Shown: positions 45,835 to 55,821, numbered from the stretch's first letter. The stretch is 64,000 nucleotides of DNA from JANMJD01 sp963847945 (GCA_963847945.1 CAWKBX010000009.1:1240001-1304000); one strand, 5' to 3'. Notes: generated by a model from the sequence alone, not told the origin. Translations and numbers: made by a program.

Positions 45835-46488
45835 TCAGAGCGCGGTGACGATCGCCCGATTGCTGCCGAAGACGGGGAGCCCCAAGCCCGCGGTCAGCGA
45901 GTCGGCGATTTCGTCGACCCGGAGGTTCGTGCACGAGGCGAACAGGGCGTCGCATCCGGCGGGAATCGACGCACTTCCCAAGCGCTCGGCGATCACGACA
46001 GGATCGAGGTTGCCGATGTCCTCGTCACGTACGAGCCCGGCCCAGTCTTCCCAGACGATCTCAACCCCTGCCTCGCGAAGGCTTGCTGCAACCTTGGCGT
46101 GGACCTCGGCGGTGTACGGCGTAAACAACGCCAACCGTTTGACGTCGAGTCGGCCAAGGTGGGTGAGCACGCTCCCGAACGCGGAGACTGCCGGGCAACC
46201 GAGCGACTCCCCCAGCCGGCGGGTGAATGCCGCCTCGCCCTCAACACCGTAGAGTGCGCCGGCCGATGTGCAGCCGAACACGATCACATCCGGCTGGATC
46301 GCCCGCAGGTACTCCAGGGCGCGCGGGGTCTCATCTTCCACCATCCGGATCTCGGCCTCGACGGTCACACTGTCGAGGTAGATCCGCTCGGTGTGGATCG
46401 ACGCTTGGCCACCGAGGGCTCGCTGCAGATCCCACTCCAACGTGGTGTCGGTATGGGGGACCAACAGCCCGATTCGACGAACTCTCAT
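45835..46488 (-). CDS. maleate isomerase/arylmalonate decarboxylase-family protein
   Basis: 218 residues of the aspartate/glutamate racemase superfamily, AMDase/maleate cis-trans isomerase group: RIGLLVPHTDTTLEWD at the start, FGCTSAGAL with the first cysteine and FASCTNLRVDE with the second, the two-cysteine arrangement of this group. Reaction probably isomerisation or decarboxylation of a dicarboxylate. ATG at 46488 was chosen over 46500 (MLNP) because family members start near MRVRRIG. Confidence 0.75.
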   Translation of the reverse strand: MRVRRIGLLVPHTDTTLEWDLQRALGGQASIHTERIYLDSVTVEAEIRMVEDETPRALEYLRAIQPDVIVFGCTSAGALYGVEGEAAFTRRLGESLGCPAVSAFGSVLTHLGRLDVKRLALFTPYTAEVHAKVAASLREAGVEIVWEDWAGLVRDEDIGNLDPVVIAERLGSASIPAGCDALFASCTNLRVDEIADSLTAGLGLPVFGSNRAIVTAL

Positions 46489-46532
46489 CGGGTTCAACAC
46501 TATGCCCTGCCTCGGAGGCAGTCCCCGACCGA

Positions 46533-46566
46533 GCGGAGGGTCCGGGAATGATCCCGGACCCTCCGC
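46533..46566 (-). terminator. strong hairpin between maleate isomerase-like and peptidase genes
   Basis: GCGGAGGGTCCGGGA, a four-base loop (ATGA) and the exact reverse complement: a 15-bp GC-rich perfect stem. It lies just beyond the stop of the M28 peptidase gene on the minus strand and before the neighbouring gene's ATG. There is no T-tract; intrinsic-like hairpins without one are common in actinobacteria. Termination is inferred. Confidence 0.6.
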
Positions 46567-46585
46567 TATCGGAACTCTTCAGTCG

Positions 46586-48172
46586 CTACTCATCGTGACC
46601 GTGATCAAGACCACCCCCGCCGCCGACGGTGCCCTGCGGGCCGGCGGGCGCCGGAATCTGGAAGTTCCCCGGGACCTTCGTACCAGGGACGCCATTGACC
46701 GACTCAGTGGAATACGCATAGGTCAGCACGGCAAATGCGATCGCATCGCTGTTGACATCGAGGGCGTGGAGATTGTTGTTGGCGTACGTGTCGCAGGCAA
46801 GGTGATAGCAGGGGTCGTACTGGGCGCCGGCCGTGCCGCCCCAGATCCCGGCCTGCTCTGCCGTTTTGACTCCCTCGGCCCCGGTGAACAGGCCGCCCGC
46901 CGGAATGCCGTTGAGGATGAACGCCTGGTAGTCACTCCGTCCGCTGAACTCGGCGTCGTCGTAGGGCTCACCGGCGAGCGTGAAGTATGACTCGAACAGA
47001 TCTTCGATGGCGATCGATCCGTCGGGAACCGCGACCGGAGCGGGGAACCCGGATTGGTCACCGTCGTACACCATGAAGATGTGGTTCGGGGATCCGATCA
47101 TGTCGAAGTTCAGGTACAGGGCGATGCGGTCGCGCTCGGCTTGGCTCAGTCCGGCGACGTACTCGTTCGAGCCGATGAGTCCCGACTCCTCGGCCCCCCA
47201 CCAACCGAACCGCAACGTGTTCTGCGGCTTGACCTTGGCGATCTGCTCAGCGAGTTCGAGCAGTGCGGCCGAACCGCTGCCGTTGTCGTTGATGCCAGGT
47301 CCTCGTTGCACCGAATCGAGGTGGGCGCCGGCCATGACCACGTTGGCGTTGTTGGCGCCCTTGAGCTCGGCAATCACGTTGACCTGGGGACGGCTCTCGG
47401 GTGCATCGACGTCGACCCGCGCCGTCGAGCCGGCCTGCGACAGCGCCACGCCGTCGGCGAATGAACCACCGACAACCGGAATTCCGACGACGTTCAGACC
47501 ACCGAGCGTGCCGATGATCAAACCTTCGCGATCGGGCGTGTTTCCTTGGTTGAAGATGATGACGGCTTCGGCCCCGGCGGCTTGTGCGTTGAGCGCCTTG
47601 GTCCCGAATGTGCACGTGCCGCGCTGGACAAGGGCGATATCGGCGGTTCCCGTGAAGTTGAGCGCGGCGAAGTCGGCGGCCTCACATCCGCTGGTACTCG
47701 CCCGAGGAGGTGTCAGGTTGATGTCGACCGGGATCACGGTGCCGGTGACGTCACCGAATCCGGTGCCGGTGAAGGCACCTGTCTCGTAGGTCGCGGCGAC
47801 CGGGGTGAGCTGTTGGAGCGTCGGGGGAGGAGTGAAAATGAACGGAAACTCGTCCAGGGTTACGCTCCAGCCCGCAGCGCGCAACGTTCGCACGACGTAG
47901 TCAACGCTGGCCGTGTAACCGGGAGTACCGGCGGCACGTATGCCCCCGTTCTGATCGGCGATGGACTGCAGCGCGGCCTGATGGGCTCGGACCCCGTCGA
48001 CGCGCATGCACTCCAGGATCTTGGAGTAGGTGTTGTTGGTGCGTGAATCGCATGCGGCCTGGGTTGGCGCAGCCGAAGCGACCGTGGCGGGGAGGGCGCA
48101 AACGAGCAACGTGGCGGCAGCGGCGAGCCCCGCTCGTCTCCCGATCCGGCGACGGTTGATATGGATATACAT
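46586..48172 (-). CDS. secreted M28 aminopeptidase with PA domain
   Basis: 528 residues. Signal peptide AGLAAAATLLVCALPATVASA after a basic start; a protease-associated insert with DIALVQRGTCTFGTKALNAQ; then the M28 core with AGAHLDSVQRGPGINDNGSG (metal ligands), WWGAEESGLIGS (catalytic Glu), and SDYQAFILNGIPAGGLFTG. Exported, cuts peptides; Streptomyces-type aminopeptidase. The ATG at complement 48170-48172 has GGAGAAAGTG upstream; the longer open frame before it is not a good start. Confidence 0.85.
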   Translation of the reverse strand: MYIHINRRRIGRRAGLAAAATLLVCALPATVASAAPTQAACDSRTNNTYSKILECMRVDGVRAHQAALQSIADQNGGIRAAGTPGYTASVDYVVRTLRAAGWSVTLDEFPFIFTPPPTLQQLTPVAATYETGAFTGTGFGDVTGTVIPVDINLTPPRASTSGCEAADFAALNFTGTADIALVQRGTCTFGTKALNAQAAGAEAVIIFNQGNTPDREGLIIGTLGGLNVVGIPVVGGSFADGVALSQAGSTARVDVDAPESRPQVNVIAELKGANNANVVMAGAHLDSVQRGPGINDNGSGSAALLELAEQIAKVKPQNTLRFGWWGAEESGLIGSNEYVAGLSQAERDRIALYLNFDMIGSPNHIFMVYDGDQSGFPAPVAVPDGSIAIEDLFESYFTLAGEPYDDAEFSGRSDYQAFILNGIPAGGLFTGAEGVKTAEQAGIWGGTAGAQYDPCYHLACDTYANNNLHALDVNSDAIAFAVLTYAYSTESVNGVPGTKVPGNFQIPAPAGPQGTVGGGGGLDHGHDE

Positions 48173-48361
48173 CACTTTCTCCTTTTCGCAGGTATGACTA
48201 CGTCGAGAGATTAACCCAGACAAACGGACGCCAAATCCGGACGCCTGCAGCGCTGATCGCGGTTCAGTGATGTGCTGTGATCACGTTTGGTGGCCGGATC
48301 GTCGGTTTGAGTCGATGCCGATGCAAACTTGACCTCTGGCAAACACTCGCATCACCCTGGT

Positions 48362-50166
48362 TTAGGCCCTGAACGATCGGGCGCGGTACGTCTCTGTACC
48401 TCCGACGACGGTGAGCAGGACGTTGGTGTCGTCGATGTCGTCGGTGTCGCCCGTGAGCAGATTGCGGTCGATGATGACGTAGTCGGCGAACTTGCCGACC
48501 TCGATCGATCCGGTGGTCGTCTCTTGGCTGAGGGCATAGGCGGCGTCGAGGGTGACCAGCCGGATTGCTTGCTCGACGGTGTCGACCGCGTTCGTATCGC
48601 GTGTCAGCGCCCGCTCGATAATCCCGAACGGCGAGAGCGGGTCGGCATCCCAGTCGCTGGAGAGCGAGACGTGGGCGCCGGTATCGAGCACCGTCTTGAG
48701 CGGAATCAGGTCGAAGGCGCGATCGCCGATGAACCCTGACAGGTACTGGTGGTAGTCGGTAGCGCTTGACTCGGGGCCGACCTGGAAATCGGCGACGACA
48801 CCGAGTTCGGCGAATCGAGCGACGTCGGCCGGGTCGACGAGGTAGGTGTGACTGAGGCGGTGGTGCCGGTCGGCGACCTCGGCCGGGTCGGCGTCGATGG
48901 CCTCGATGGCATCGAGGGCAATGCGGGTGGCGGCATCGCCGATCACATGGAAGTGCAACTTGTATCCCATCTTGTGCAACTCCGAGACATAGGTCTGGAG
49001 CTGCTCGGGTTGGAAGTAGTTGAACCCTGACGGATAGTTGGTGTCGACCGGGACGTCGTACGGTCCGATCATCGCGGCCGTGCCGAGGTCGAGGATGCCG
49101 TCGATGTACACCTTGGCCGTGTTGAACTTCAGCGGGCTGTTCGGGTCGTTGGCGAATCGTCGCCGGAACTCGGCGAGTTGCACAGTCGTGTCCATCGCCG
49201 GGTAGACGTACAAGGCGTTGACGGCGCGGACATTGAGTGTGCCCTCGTCGACCGCTCGTTGCCAGGCGGCCGGATGATTCTGGCCCCAATAGCCACCGGC
49301 ATCGCTGACCGTCGTCAACCCGTTCTTGGCCAGTTCGCCGAGCGCGACGAGGAGTCCTGCGTAGTTGGTCTCGTCGTCGAGTTTGGCGACGGTGCGGACC
49401 CGTTGCTGGGCATCCTCGAGGAGCAGCCCGGTGAGTTGCCCGCTGTCGGGATCGCGGTGGAGCACCCCGCCTTGCGGATCGGGGTCGTCGAGCCCGATGC
49501 CGGCCGCTTCGAGGCCTTTGTGATTGGTCCAGGCGGCGTGGCCGAGGTCGTCGAGGACGAGGGCCGGTCGGTCGGGAACGATCCGGTCGAGCACGTCAAT
49601 CGGGAGTTCATCGGCGTTGCGTAGGTTGAACAGCGACGCGCCCGCGGCCCGTACCCACGTCGAGCCGGGTTGTTCTTCAACGCACCCGTACAGCGCCTCT
49701 TCGTACACTTCGATGGTCTCGCCGGGCTCCAGAAGGCACAGGTTCTCGTTGATTCCCGCTTCGGGCACATGCAGGTGGGTGTCTTGAAATCCGGGGAGCA
49801 CCATGTTGCCCGCCGCGTCGATCACCGTCGGGTTCGCCCCGGCCTGGGCGATGACGTCGGTTTCAGAACCAACGGCGATGATCAGCCCGGTCGCGTCGTA
49901 AGCGAACGCCTCGGCCGTGGGCTGATTGGTGTCGACGGTGAACACGGCGGCGTTGCGCACCACGGTGATCCCCGCCACGCCGGGGTCAGGCTCGGTGGGC
50001 AGGACCGGATCGGTGGCGAGGGCCTCGGTGTCCGGAATCGGTTCCCCTTCGAGAGTCTCGGTCGGCGTCTCGGACTCCGATGGGTCGCCGGTTGAATCGG
50101 ACGCCGCGCAGGCGGCCGCCAACGCCTGCCGACGACGATGACCGCGGTGACAGCGCGAAACTTCAT
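48362..50166 (-). pseudogene. YtcJ-type amidohydrolase, lipoprotein with frame change in its signal peptide
   Basis: Amidohydrolase-superfamily protein of the AepA/YtcJ group: GFQDTHLHVPEAG holds the metal HxH, VYIDGILDLGTAAM, HFHVIGDAATRIAL, HRLSHTYLVDPADV and SLSSDWDADPLSPF follow. The first codons MKFRAVTAVIVV lie in one frame (50166) and the rest of the signal, LAAACAASDS (lipobox), in another; a -1-type shift near 50130 separates them. Rejoined, it is a lipoprotein of about 600 residues. Without the join, a TTG at 50122 could start a leaderless form. Exported amide or formyl hydrolase of unknown substrate. Confidence 0.7.
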
Positions 50167-50180
50167 GCGAAACTCGGCGG

Positions 50181-50807
50181 CTAGCCGAGTTCGCCGATCG
50201 CTAGAAGGAGCACTCCCCCGGCAAGCCCAGCAAGGGCAACGGCGGTCAGCGTCGCCCGGGCGGACCGACCGTCGACGAGGGTGGCGATGCCGACGGCGAA
50301 CAGCGTGATCGACAGCATCGCGGTCGCCTGATCGAATCGGTCATTGCGGGTGTCGGCGCGCTTGGCTGCATCGAAGGCGACATCTCCGGCCGCCGTGGCG
50401 ACGGCAGGGTCACTCTCGAACGAGTACGGCGACCCGGCCTCGAATGGCGATTCGGGTGGATCGCTTTCTCCGACCTGCTGCGCCTCCCACCAATCGACGG
50501 CAACGGCCAACCGGTCGTCAAACAAGCTGTCGCGCAGATAGTTGGCGAGGTTGGCGTCGCCGGCGAAGGTGGCTTCGACATAGCGCAGGAAGAGTGCCTG
50601 GTCAGCGACGACCGTTTGGATGTTGGCGTCATCGATGCTATTGGCGTCGTTGTAATGCTGCGATGACAGGGTGAAGCCTTCGAGGACTTCATCGCCGACG
50701 ATGGCCGATCGCATCGACGAATAGCCGGTCAGCAGTGCGGCCAAGCCGAGAATGAGCGCCGCGAAGAACTCGAATCGGTGTGACGCGGCCCGGGTGTCCT
50801 CGCTCAC
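50181..50807 (-). CDS. small membrane protein, unknown
   Basis: 208 residues from a GTG overlapping the TetR stop (GTGA). One helix near the start (FFAALILGLAALLTGYSS), a soluble middle with LYSFESDPAV-like region, and two near the end (AMLSITLFAVGIATLV and AVALAGLAGGVLLLAIG). Not recognised; arrangement resembles DUF4337-type proteins. Cotranscribed with tetR and agmatine deiminase. Confidence 0.55.
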   Translation of the reverse strand: MSEDTRAASHRFEFFAALILGLAALLTGYSSMRSAIVGDEVLEGFTLSSQHYNDANSIDDANIQTVVADQALFLRYVEATFAGDANLANYLRDSLFDDRLAVAVDWWEAQQVGESDPPESPFEAGSPYSFESDPAVATAAGDVAFDAAKRADTRNDRFDQATAMLSITLFAVGIATLVDGRSARATLTAVALAGLAGGVLLLAIGELG

Positions 50808-51388
50808 CGGGATCGCGCCGGCGGTTCGAGGATCAACGCGGCCGTCGTACGTACATGGTCCCGAGCCGCTTCTGTGGTGAGGATGCCGGTCAACCACCGA
50901 CCGCTGATCCCTTCGACCAGTGCCGACAGACTGACCCCAATCCGAAGCGGGTCGAGAGTCGGATCGATCGATCCGTCGGCTTGTCCGCTGCGAGCAAAGT
51001 CGGCTATGTCGTCGACCCATCGTTGGGTGAGCTTCGTAATCGTTGGACGCAGAACGTGATCGAAGATGGCCGCGTCACGAAGCTCTCCCCATGCGGCGGA
51101 GTTGGTACGTATGGTCTCGTCGTCCTGGATCTCGTCGACCAGCACGGCGAGCAGATTCTCGCGTCCGGTGCCGTCGGCGTGATGGGTGTAGTCGTCGGCC
51201 TGGTCGCCGATGTGCTCGAGGGCCATTTGAAGGAGGGTCGAGCGGTCGCCAAAGTGGTGATAGATGAGGGCTGCCGACGCACCAGCGGCCTTGGCGACTT
51301 CCTCAACGCGCATGCCGCGGGTGCCTTTGCGGGCAATTTCCGCGACTGCGGCGTTGAGCAACGCAGTTCGGCGATCGACGGGTGTCAT
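50804..51388 (-). CDS. TetR-family transcriptional regulator
   Basis: 194 residues with an N-terminal helix-turn-helix RVEEVAKAAGASAALIYHHFGDRSTLLQ after LLNAAVAEIARKGTRGM. Start ATG at 51388 overlaps the agmatine deiminase stop (ATGA). Its own stop overlaps the next GTG. It likely regulates this three-gene set; ligand unknown. Confidence 0.85.
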   Translation of the reverse strand: MTPVDRRTALLNAAVAEIARKGTRGMRVEEVAKAAGASAALIYHHFGDRSTLLQMALEHIGDQADDYTHHADGTGRENLLAVLVDEIQDDETIRTNSAAWGELRDAAIFDHVLRPTITKLTQRWVDDIADFARSGQADGSIDPTLDPLRIGVSLSALVEGISGRWLTGILTTEAARDHVRTTAALILEPPARSR

Positions 51389-52435
51389 GAGTTCCGCACG
51401 CCAACAGGGAGCGAAACGCCCGCCGGGATTTGTTGGGTGATGCAATGTGGCCCACCGCCTCCGAACGCCAGTGTGCCACCGGGAACTCCGATGACCTGCC
51501 GATCGGGATAGAGATGCCTCAACGTTGCCAGGGCCGGCTCGTCGGCGTCGTCGCCGCCGATGGGCACAACCACCGCACCGTTGGCCAGATAGTGATTTGC
51601 GTACGACACGGTTGCCGTCGCGCCGGGGTCGAGCAGGTTGACGTCGAATGTTCGGCCCGCCGCATCCCGCTCGCTGCGCAGCGCATCGAGGTTGGCGCGC
51701 CCCCGTTCGAACTCAGGTGAGCCCTGGTCCGCCACGGCTTCCAACAGCACCCGGCCGGGCGCTACGTATTGCAACACACCGTCGATGTGCCCGTCGGTGC
51801 CGGCCGGGCCGGTATCGAGGCTGTGTCCGAAGGGCAGCCAGATCACCTTGCTCACTCCGAGGTACTCCTTGAGGCCGTCCTCGATCTGCTCACGCGACAG
51901 ATCCGGGTTCCGGTTCGGATTGAGTAGACACTGCTCCGTCGTGATCAACGTGCCCTCACCGTCGACGAAGAACGAGCCGCCTTCGAGGACGAACGGAGCC
52001 TTGAAAAATCTGAGCTCCAACCAGTCGGCGAGCTGTTGTGAGAGGAGCGCGTCGTCATCGTGGGGATGCCAGCGGTTGCCCCATGCGTTGAACCCGAACC
52101 CGACTACCGCCATGTCACCTGCATCGTTGCGAACGAACGCGGGGCCGCTGTCGCGACTCCACGAATCGTTGATTGGAATCTCGACCGGCACGACCCCAGT
52201 TCCGCAGCGATGACGAACCTCGTCGGCGAATCCAGGGTTGCAGACCATCACGACCGGTTCGAATCCAGCGATCGCCCGAGCGATAGTGGCGTAGTCATCC
52301 TTGGCTTCTTCGACGCGACCGGCCCACAAATCCGCCCGCGACGGCCAGGCGATCAGACATCCTGCATGACGGCCCCCACTCCGGCGGCATCGAGAACCCG
52401 GCCGACGACGGAGTGGGAGTTGCCTGGGCGATCAT
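51385..52435 (-). CDS. agmatine deiminase, N-terminal frame change
   Basis: Deiminase hydrolysing agmatine to N-carbamoylputrescine and ammonia (pentein fold). Motifs: MPPEWGPH at the start, then LIAWPSR and DLWAGRVEEAK, NDSWSRDSGPAFV, FVLEGGSFFVDGEGT, GHSLDTGPAGTDGHIDGVLQY with the catalytic His, and GGGGPHCITQQIPAG with the catalytic Cys. A +1-type indel near 52365 (GCCGTCATGC) breaks the first 35 residues; the ATG at complement 52433-52435 begins the first part. First of three overlapping minus-strand genes (with TetR and a membrane protein). Agmatinase lies at the window start. Confidence 0.8.
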
Positions 52436-52570
52436 TGGTTCGATGATCGCACGAACTGAATTTTTAGTCAAGAATTTCGAATGCCTCAGCGATCTCAGAC
52501 CGACTCTCGGGCGTTCAGGCGGCTCTACTCCTCGATTCGCTTGACTTCGCGCCGAGAATCACACGCGCTG

Positions 52571-53713
52571 CTACTGGGGGCGATGGACGAGGGCGACGGG
52601 GTGGTGGGGGCCGTAGACGAAGCGGCGTTCGACGGGTTCGGCCTTGATCGCCACCGCTGCGATGTGGTCGCCGATGACCGGGCCATGTTTGTAGAGGTGG
52701 CCCGAATCGCCGGCCACGAACAGCACGTGTCGGATGGTCGGGGTGGAAGTCGACGATGTAGTGGGTGTCGCGGGTCGAACAGATCTGGCCGACGGCCATC
52801 TGGGTGATCGGCTGGTCGACCAGACCGGGGAACCGGTGGGCGAGGTAGCGGCGGGTGCGGGCGACAGCGGTCTCGTGCACGACGCGGTCGTCGCGGTCCA
52901 TGTCGATCGGTAGGTGATGCCACGTGATCACGGCCTTGAATCCGTAGCCACCCGCTGCGGGAATGCCGTAGGCCGGGTAGCCGTGGTCGATCCACGCCGG
53001 GAAGTGGGTGTGGTCGTAGCGCTGGTCGCCGGGCGGCGGCGCGATCATGATCACGTCTTGGCGCTCGATTTCGAGCAGCGGCCCGAGCGTGCGGCGGAAC
53101 AGCGCCGGGCATCCAGGCCCCCGCGGCCATGATGATCACGTCGGCCTCGATCATCTTGCCATCGATGCACGGCCGTTCCTGGGCGTCGGTGGTGACTCGG
53201 CCTCGTTTCACCACGCCACCCAAGTCGGTGAAGCGGGCGATAGTCGCGAGCACACCCTTCTTGGCGTAGACAAACCCGGCCTCGGGCTCCCACAGGGCGT
53301 ACTTGATTCCCCGGGTATCGACGACCGGGAGACGAATGGCCAGCTCAGCGGGGTCGGTGACGAAGTGGGGGATGCCCAGCTTTTCGAACGTCGTGCGCGC
53401 CGCGTCTTCCCATGCGGTATTGCGTTCGTGGGCCATGCATCACCGCGCCGCACTCGACGAACAGCTCCTGGCCGGCCTCGGCCCCGAGCTCCAACCAACG
53501 CAGGCGGGCCTCGCGGACCATCCGGGTGTAGTACTCATCGGCGCCGTGGCAGGCGCGCAGAATGCGATGCTCGCCCCCCGACGCGGCCCCGGCGTGGCCC
53601 GGCTCCCACGCGTCGTACAGCGTGACGTCGATGCCCCGTCGTCGGAGGTTGAGCGCGGCGGATGCCCCGGCGATCCCGGCTCCTACGACGACGGCTGTGC
53701 TGTAGCGCCCCAC
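52571..53713 (-). pseudogene. monomeric sarcosine oxidase-like FAD amine oxidase, three frame changes
   Basis: About 380 residues, the size of monomeric sarcosine oxidase/N-methyltryptophan oxidase. The FAD motif AVVVGAGIAGASAALNLRRRG is at the N-terminus, then GGEHRILRACHGADEYYTRM as in that family, VIIMAAGAWMPG, MIAPPPGDQRYDHTHFPAWID, QICSTRDTHYIVDFHP (a Cys near the position that binds FAD covalently) and RHVLFVAGDSGHLYKHGPVIGDHIA. Frame changes near 53430, 53108 and 52735. It would oxidise a secondary amine to an imine and hence an aldehyde or oxoacid. GTG start at complement 53711-53713, divergent from the GlnA-like gene with the TACCGTATACG site seven bases upstream. Confidence 0.7.
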
Positions 53714-53719
53714 ACCAAA

Positions 53720-53730
53720 TACCGTATACG
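53720..53730 (+). promoter_or_regulatory. TACCGTATACG operator, copy 3 (divergent amine oxidase / GlnA-microcompartment operon)
   Basis: Seven bases before the oxidase GTG and 90 bp before the ATG of the glutamine-synthetase-like gene. Third copy of the same 11-mer; the core CGTATACG is identical in all three. Here it could control two divergent operons at once. Confidence 0.7.
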
Positions 53731-53820
53731 ATGAACCCGGCGGGGGTCGCCAGTCCGGACATTCACCGGGGATACGGTGTCGAAATCGCCGGTAACGAAG
53801 CATGTATGGGGGTAGTGCGA

Positions 53821-55158
53821 ATGTCAGAGTCGGCACCGGAGCTCCCGGTCGGGGTGCACACGATCGACGTTGTCGTCCCCGATATCAACGGCATTCTGCG
53901 CGGCAAGAAGGTCCCGGCGGGGCGATGGGGGCATGTCTCGGGCCATGGTGTGGCGATTGCCAATGCGATCTTTGCCTGGTCGGCCCGCTGTGGGCTCGAC
54001 ATGGCCACGCAGTACGCCAGCATGGCCACCGGTTTCCCCGACGTCGAGATCATTCCCGACCTCACGACCCTGCGGGCGATCCCGTGGCGGCCGGGGTATG
54101 CGATGGTGCTGTGCGACACCAAAGAGGCCGACGGCTCGACCTGTGTGATGGCCCCCCGCGACGTGCTCAAGGCGGTGATTGCCAAGGCGAATGCGATGGG
54201 TTACCGGCCGATGATCGGCTTCGAGGTCGAGTTCTACCTGATCGACCCGGCGACGGGGTTGCCGCGTGACGCCGACATCCAGTGCTACAGCCCGCTGCGG
54301 TCGAACATCGACGACGAGGTGATCGCAACCATCCGCAACGGGCTCACCGAGATGGGCATGGTTATCGAGGCCTCGAACACTGAGTACGGACCGGGTCAGT
54401 TCGAGATCAATGTGCAGTACGACGAGGCGCTGCGGACCGCCGACAACGCCGCGCTGTTCCGCCACTGCGTGAAAGACATCGCCGCCCAGCACGGTTGGTT
54501 GGCGAGCTTCGTGGCCAAGCCGTTCGCCGGCGAGTCGGGGTGCGGCATGCACATCCACCAATCGCTCGTCGGTCTCAATAACGGTGCCAAGAGCGGCTTT
54601 CCGATGGCTGCCGACGGCAAGCTGTCGGAGATCGGCCGTTGGTATCTCGGCGGCTTGCAGCAGAACATGCGCTCCAATGCCCTGTTCGGCTCGCCGACCC
54701 CCAATGCGATGCGCCGCCGGGTGCCGTATTCGTTCTGCCCAACCACCGACGCCTGGGGCTACGACAATCGCACCGTTGGCCTGCGGGTGATCACCGGGCC
54801 CGACCCCGCGGTGCGTATCGAGCAGCGTGACGGCGCGTCCGACTGCAACCCCTACCTGGTCATCGCCGCCCAACTCGCGGCGGGATTACGGGGCATCGAG
54901 CAGCAGATCGAGCCGGTGAACTTCTCGGCCGCCAACGAGTACGAGGACCAGCTCGGACAGCCTCTGCCGTTGACAATTCCCGAGGCGATCGATTTACTCA
55001 ACGCGTCTCCGCTGACGGGTGAGACATTCCATCCGCTGTTGGTCGATGCCGTTGTGGCGATCGCCCAATACGAGCATGATGCGTGGATGGCTCTACCCGA
55101 CCGCGACGACGAGACCGTCAGCCCAGGCGAACGCGCCTGGTACCAGCAGGCATTCTGA
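53821..55158 (+). CDS. glutamine-synthetase-family gamma-glutamyl-amine ligase
   Basis: 445 residues from the ATG at 53821 (GGGGG site upstream; the upstream frame is open but not family-like). GS-fold motifs: GFEVEFYLI (metal Glu pair), GPGQFEIN, CGMHIHQSL, RVITGPDPAVRIEQRDGASDCNPYL. The adenylylation loop of typical GlnA is absent, and the sequence resembles ligases that join glutamate to amines (PuuA, GMAS, GlnA4 groups) rather than ammonia. In context it should activate an amine as a gamma-glutamyl amide for the Mgs-like operon, ATP-dependent, in the cytosol. First gene of the 6.4-kb microcompartment operon; 31 bp to the shell gene. Confidence 0.85.
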   Translation: MSESAPELPVGVHTIDVVVPDINGILRGKKVPAGRWGHVSGHGVAIANAIFAWSARCGLDMATQYASMATGFPDVEIIPDLTTLRAIPWRPGYAMVLCDTKEADGSTCVMAPRDVLKAVIAKANAMGYRPMIGFEVEFYLIDPATGLPRDADIQCYSPLRSNIDDEVIATIRNGLTEMGMVIEASNTEYGPGQFEINVQYDEALRTADNAALFRHCVKDIAAQHGWLASFVAKPFAGESGCGMHIHQSLVGLNNGAKSGFPMAADGKLSEIGRWYLGGLQQNMRSNALFGSPTPNAMRRRVPYSFCPTTDAWGYDNRTVGLRVITGPDPAVRIEQRDGASDCNPYLVIAAQLAAGLRGIEQQIEPVNFSAANEYEDQLGQPLPLTIPEAIDLLNASPLTGETFHPLLVDAVVAIAQYEHDAWMALPDRDDETVSPGERAWYQQAF

Positions 55159-55189
55159 TGTTGTTCTTCCCTGTCCAGATCGAGGCCTG

Positions 55190-55531
55190 ATGGAACTCGC
55201 CACGGTTGTCGGCACCGTCAACGCCACCATGAAAGACGGTGGCCTGAGCGGCATGAAACTGCTGGTCGTCCAACGCGTCGACGGGTTCGGCGCGCCGATC
55301 GGCGACGTCGAAGTAGCCACCGACGCCCAGGGTGCCGGGGTCGGCGACCTGGTGCTCTTGCTGCGCGGTTCGGCCGCGCGGCAGCCCGAGGCGACTCGCA
55401 GTAAGCCCACCGATCTGACCATCGTCGCCGTCGTCGACCACGTCCAGATGGCCCCCGGTCCGTCCAGTACCACCCCACCAGCGTCGCAAGCCCCCACCGG
55501 GCGAACCCGTACAACGAGGAGCAAGTCATGA
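55190..55531 (+). CDS. microcompartment vertex protein, EutN/CcmL (BMC-P) family
   Basis: 113 residues forming a pentameric shell corner. ELATVVGTVNATMKDGGLSGM, MKLLVVQRVDGFG and GAGVGDLVLLLRGSAARQ are the OB-fold strands and turn typical of EutN/CcmL. The last 25 residues are a Pro/Thr/Ser tail. ATG at 55190; stop overlaps the BMC-H start (ATGA at 55528). Only one vertex protein is in the window. Confidence 0.9.
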   Translation: MELATVVGTVNATMKDGGLSGMKLLVVQRVDGFGAPIGDVEVATDAQGAGVGDLVLLLRGSAARQPEATRSKPTDLTIVAVVDHVQMAPGPSSTTPPASQAPTGRTRTTRSKS

Positions 55532-55821
55532 GCGAAATCCCCCAGGTCGCCGTCGGGATGATCGAGACCCGCGGCATCGTCGCCGCCATCGAGGCCGCCG
55601 ACGCGATGGTCAAGGCATCCAACGTCAAGTTGGTGTCGCGTTTCGTCACCGGCGGCGGGCTGATCGCCGTGCTGGTACGTGGCGATGTCGGTGCGGTCAA
55701 GGCGGCGACCGACGCCGGTGCGATCGCTGCCAACAAGGTCGGCGAGGTCGTTGCCGTCCACGTGATCCCGCGTCCGTCCGACGAGTTGTTCGACGTGATC
55801 CCCGAGCTCGGCGGCCGCTGA
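55528..55821 (+). CDS. microcompartment hexamer shell protein (BMC-H)
   Basis: 97 residues, single Pfam00936 fold: AVGMIETRGIVAAIEAADAM, ASNVKLVSRFVTGGGLIAVLVRGDVGAVKAATDAG and the final strand GEVVAVHVIPRPS. The pore loop VTGGGL differs from common KIGSG-type pores and would give a small, uncharged pore. Major facet protein; hexamers form the shell. Ribosome site lies within the EutN gene. Followed by a 36-bp gap. Confidence 0.95.
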   Translation: MSEIPQVAVGMIETRGIVAAIEAADAMVKASNVKLVSRFVTGGGLIAVLVRGDVGAVKAATDAGAIAANKVGEVVAVHVIPRPSDELFDVIPELGGR

